In this document: piece by piece, positions 60,548 to 64,000 of the stretch
How the letters are laid out: each line of letters starts with the position of its first letter
Numbering within the stretch: the stretch's first letter is position 1
From: Siphonodentalium dalli
Taxonomy: Eukaryota > Mollusca > Scaphopoda > Gadilida > Siphonodentaliidae
Reading direction: 5' to 3'
DNA length: 64,000 bases
Assembly: GCA_032622095.1 (NCBI GenBank)
Contig: CP136064.1
Coordinates: 189,585,794-189,649,793 of the forward strand
Program-made: the position numbers and the translations under genes
The notes under the pieces: generated by a model
Told to the model about the DNA's origin: nothing
Database searches by the model: none
What the model saw: the letters and a program-made list of their open reading frames with translations, nothing else

Positions 60548-61254
60548 TATCACAAACTTGTATAAGTACTCTGGGAACAACTAATCAAAAATTTCCAGCA
60601 TAAATCATTATTTAAATGTCATAAGAAATTTTAAACATAACATCTTCGACTTGTTTTATATTATTTTCATGAAAAGGAATAATAAATGGTGTGCAAAACT
60701 TTGGCCAGGCAAGCTGAAGCCTTGAACTTGAAGGAAGTGAAGCTATGCTATGTAGACTGTAGTATGTACAAAAAATTATCTGAGTACGGACGTCAGAGTG
60801 TTCCCCTATTGTAATTTGTAGTGCAATAACAAATTTGAATGGTCAAATCTGTAAAATTGACCGTGGTCACGATTACGATCACGATAGTCATAGTGTTTGT
60901 TGATGATACTGATAAAAAATTTCAATTTCCAAAGCTGTTTTGTCTACAAATTTCGAACTTGAAATCATAACAATACAATCTATCAATAATTCAAAACGTA
61001 CAACTTCGAGCTACAATAACGTTTAAACTAACGTCAACATAAGTCATAATGAAATAGCGAGATGATGGGTTATCTTCGGAGCATGTCAGAATTTCTCATT
61101 ATATTTTTGGCCTCCATTTGTTTACAAAAACCAAGGCAATGAAAAATGTTAAGGGAGATAACTCTCACAGATAAAAAAGTAGGCAAAACTATATTTAAAA
61201 GACGGAACGCAACTTTTATAAATCCGGAAAGGCCTTGCATGGACCAAATGGGTG
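60548..61254. other. no recognised gene
   Basis: AT-rich sequence between a hAT element and the TTTCGGCAC array. No exon recognised. Confidence 0.45.
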
Positions 61255-61392
61255 CATGACGTTTCGGCACCTGGACGTTTCGGCACCTGGTTTTCTGGAC
61301 ATTTCGGCACCTGGATTTTCGGCACTTGGTTGTTTCGGCCCAGGTGCTTGGACGTTTCGGCACTTCATCGAAGACGTTTCGGCACTTGTTTC
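61255..61392. repeat. tandem array of TTTCGGCACCTGGAC-like units
   Basis: Seven copies of TTTCGGC(A/C)C lie 15-24 bp apart (61262-61385). It resembles the end arrays of the 21520 and 25745 elements and shares the TTCGGC core with the first. No inverted partner is visible, so it may be a single remaining transposon end. Confidence 0.75.
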
Positions 61393-61753
61393 TTCTTCTT
61401 TTCTTTTCATATATAATATTGTCTTTGATGTTGTGTTTATATTCACCGTTTGTTATGATTCGGTAGTAGATACTATTTAAAGCGTGTTTACAGAACGGCA
61501 TCACATTCAAACATGTTTAAAAAGACCACAACTACCAAACATGTCCGGGCATCTTCACATCCGCCCAGATCCAGACTGAAGCACAACGACTAGATGACCC
61601 TGCCACATGTCACGAAGAGGTAATATAATTATACAATGTTATAGACCTTGATAATTAATTAATGCGGTATGGGGGTTGAGTGACGAGGTTCAAATTCCGA
61701 TTAATGGTGATCAGTAAAATTTATTGGTGAAATTATATATCAACGCTACATAG

Positions 61754-62580
61754 TATGGGAGGCCCTTTTCACATTTATTATTTATTTACGCTTAAGCGCA
61801 AATATTTTTGCTTAAGCGCAAATCATATTTGCGCTTAATAAAAATTAATATTCATTGATTCCCTCCTGAATTAATTTTAAATGGCACAGGCCTAAACACA
61901 TCACTCAAGTCTATATACCGGTAGGCCCACCATATGAGGGAAGCATGCAATCCCCCAGTAACCCTAGATCCCTTTTATACAGGCCTAAACACATAACTCA
62001 AGTCTATATACCGGTAGGCCCACCATATGAGGGAAGCATGCAATCCCCCAGTAACCCTAGATCCCTTTTATGACATGGAAATGGTATAGATCTGTGCAGG
62101 ATATGTCTCATTTATAAAATATACTTGATCTCTGTGATGGAGACACACATTCTTGGGGACAGGGATGCTGATAATATGAAAATAGTGTTTTTCCCCCTAT
62201 TTCAAGTCAATAAGTACACAATATGAAGGAAGCAAGCCCCCCGGTAACCCCTAATTCCCTTTCTATGGCCCTAGAAATGGTATATATCTGTGCAGGAGAT
62301 ATCCCTTTAATAAAATATACTAGAGCTCTGGGAGTGAGACACCAATTCCTGCTGATATGCATATGGAAATATGTTTTTTCTTCAACTTCGAGTCTGTATG
62401 GGGCTATTACTATGGGCCCATCATAATATACTATGCATCAGTATGAGATGGACTCAATCATTCACAATCAGAGGGAAGTAAGGGAGTGTTAGGTATTTGC
62501 GCTTAAGCGCAAATAAATTGATAGACACATATTTGCGCTTAAGCGCAAATAAATAATAAATGTGAAAAGGGCCTCCCATA
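61754..62580. mobile_element. TATGGGAGGCC element, copy 2 (827 bp)
   Basis: Ends TATGGGAGGCCCTTTTCACA and inverse carry a perfect 6-bp duplication ACATAG (61748-61753, 62581-62586). GCGCTTAAGCGCAAAT palindromes lie inside both ends (61791-61838, 62497-62550). The interior has repeated CACCATATGAGGGAAGCATG segments (61928 and 62021), shared with copy 1. Confidence 0.9.
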
Positions 62581-62586
62581 ACATAG

Positions 62587-63329
62587 TGTCTTGTAGATGA
62601 AAGAATGATGAATTATATGACAAAATTCTAAATGAGTTAAATAACCCCAATCCAAAATGGCTTCCAAATAGGACGCAACCATGTCGTTTCTCAGTACCTT
62701 GACCGATTTAGGTCAAACGATTGGTGCATGTGGTAGGCCTATATATATATATGGTGTTCCACACCAAGACTCCCTTTCGAACCACTCGCGTCATTGACAG
62801 AAACTGTTATATATACACACCCACACACGTGTGTTCTGCATGTGTTGTACCATAAGTTGTACTATTGCGGATAAACAATAATATATAACAATATATAGAT
62901 TAAAAAAACTATTGCAAATAAACGACAAACTATATTGGGCCTAGGCCTATATACAAAATATTTCTTCTATGTGATTAATTGTGGCCGCATGCAATGGGCT
63001 TCAAATATATATCTGAGAAATTCAAGATTTATAGTAAAATTCACATGCATGGGTTGTACATAACGCTGATGAAGCTGACTTATTCACAGACTTTGTAGTA
63101 TGCAGTACGTACTGTTTGTGGAAAGCTTACCACGCAAACTCAAACATTACTGACATGCAGTGATGATAGTAATAATTCATGAATATTATCAATGAGGACG
63201 CCGATAAAACATCGGTAACTGATGTACATGCTCTATATCACATCCGCATGAACACATGTGTGTGTATATTTATATATGTTGACCCAAATAGCGTCGGTTT
63301 GAATGATCAGGTTAGCATATAATGAATGA
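62587..63329. other. no recognised gene
   Basis: AT-rich sequence with TATATA patches leading into the microsatellite. Nothing recognisable. Confidence 0.45.
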
Positions 63330-63341
63330 TGTATGTCTGTC

Positions 63342-63374
<33 letters not shown>

Positions 63375-63439
63375 TGTGTTGGTGGTTGAGGGTGTGTGTG
63401 TGAGTATATGGGTGCATGTATGTATAGATGTTTATCTGT

Positions 63440-63476
<37 letters not shown>

Positions 63477-63600
63477 CATATGTGTGTGTACGTGTGTATG
63501 TATGTGTATGTATGTATATATATATGTGTGTTTGTATGTATATATGTATGTATGTATATGCGTATATATGTATGCATATGTGTATTTAAGTATGTAAGTG
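63330..63600. repeat. TG/TA/TATG microsatellite
   Basis: Runs of (TG)n at 63338-63405, (TA)n at 63444-63471 and mixed TATGTATG to 63596. Long open frames on both strands here (His/Tyr/Thr or Val/Cys repeats) are artefacts of the repeat. Confidence 0.9.
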
Positions 63601-64000
63601 AGGGCCTTCCTGTATGTGCGTCCCTGTTTGTGACTGCATGTGGAGGTTTGGTCTGCGAGACTGCGTTCTGTTTGTGGTGGGTCCATTTGTTAATAGTTTG
63701 TGTGCTTTTCATGTCAATTCTCTTTTGTCAAACAATGTATGTATATATATACATGTAACCTGTAATTATGTTAATACTGCTCTCCGAAACTGGAGGAAAT
63801 AAAGGTATATAAAGGTATATATATATATATATATATTATAACGTGAAGCGCAGGCCTGCGCGTATATATATAGTCGACCGGCGTATACATACATGCAGGA
63901 ACTATTATCCGTAAAATAGAACTTGATTCAAGAAAACGGACCAATGCTCTGTAAAATAATGGTTCTAATGGTGCTGAAGGGGTCACTCTCACCAAAAAAA

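Noticed and set aside
61070-61510. 146-codon frame with Pro/Arg/Asn-rich repeats
   Set aside because: Translation of the TTTCGGCAC tandem array and flanking AT-rich DNA.
61660-61720. tRNA B-box-like GGTTCAAATTCC
   Set aside because: No A box, no acceptor stem pairing at the right distance.
63233-63758. Long open frames rich in His/Tyr/Thr or Val/Cys
   Set aside because: They are translations of a TG/TA/TATG microsatellite on both strands.

Overview
This window looks like a stretch of an AT-rich, intron-rich invertebrate nuclear genome, most likely a mollusc. The reasons are: coding sequence only as short exons with GT/AG boundaries; a great density of small DNA transposons and hairpin elements; several repeat families built from ~150-170 bp tandem cores followed by GACGG/GACAG microsatellites and a terminal hairpin, a design known from bivalve pearl/Helentron-type elements; and frequent TACATGTA words. 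The phylum is an inference. No bacterial, phage or CRISPR features are present.

Genes. Two multi-exon genes, both on the minus strand, can be supported. At the right (48404-57984) is a CCDC74-family coiled-coil gene. Its five clear exons join in phase from an ATG at 57984 to a stop at 48404 (322 codons), and a sixth 63-nt exon also fits the phase. At the left (1675-9166, possibly from 11831) are the middle exons of a HEAT-like protein that best resembles TTI2, the TELO2/TTI1 partner. Its 3' end lies beyond the left edge and its 5' end was not found.

Layout. 1-1.8 kb: a foldback element and a TTI2 exon. 1.85-7.1 kb: three tandem-core (Helentron-like) repeats with nested blocks. 7.8-11.8 kb: TTI2 exons. 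12.4-13.7 kb: a PIF/Harbinger-like element. 15.6-19.3 kb: TTAA-flanked elements. 21.5-23.4 kb: a transposon with tandem-array ends enclosing a ~700 bp hairpin. 25.7-26.7 kb: a second transposon of that end design with a perfect 8-bp target duplication. 27.6-28.9 kb: TTAA elements. 29.5-31.8 kb: a larger PIF/Harbinger-like element with a CxxC open frame. 32.1-35.7 kb: a stack of nested transposons. 36.7-37.9 kb: another tandem-core repeat. 38.1-40.6 kb: a satellite with three-monomer higher-order structure. 42.6-43.7 kb: double-hairpin elements, one split by a hAT element. 44-45 kb: TTAA and TA elements. 48.4-58 kb: the CCDC74 gene, whose introns hold a broken LINE, a hAT element, a 0.94 kb inverted-repeat element and half a foldback element. 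59.5-62.6 kb: another hAT element, a one-sided tandem array and a second TATGGGAGGCC element. 63.3-63.6 kb: TG/TA microsatellite.

The window is therefore mostly mobile-element fossils around two ordinary conserved eukaryotic genes. The most unusual material is the design of the transposon ends: tandem GC-rich arrays, clusters of palindromes that vary in a coordinated way, and giant hairpins.
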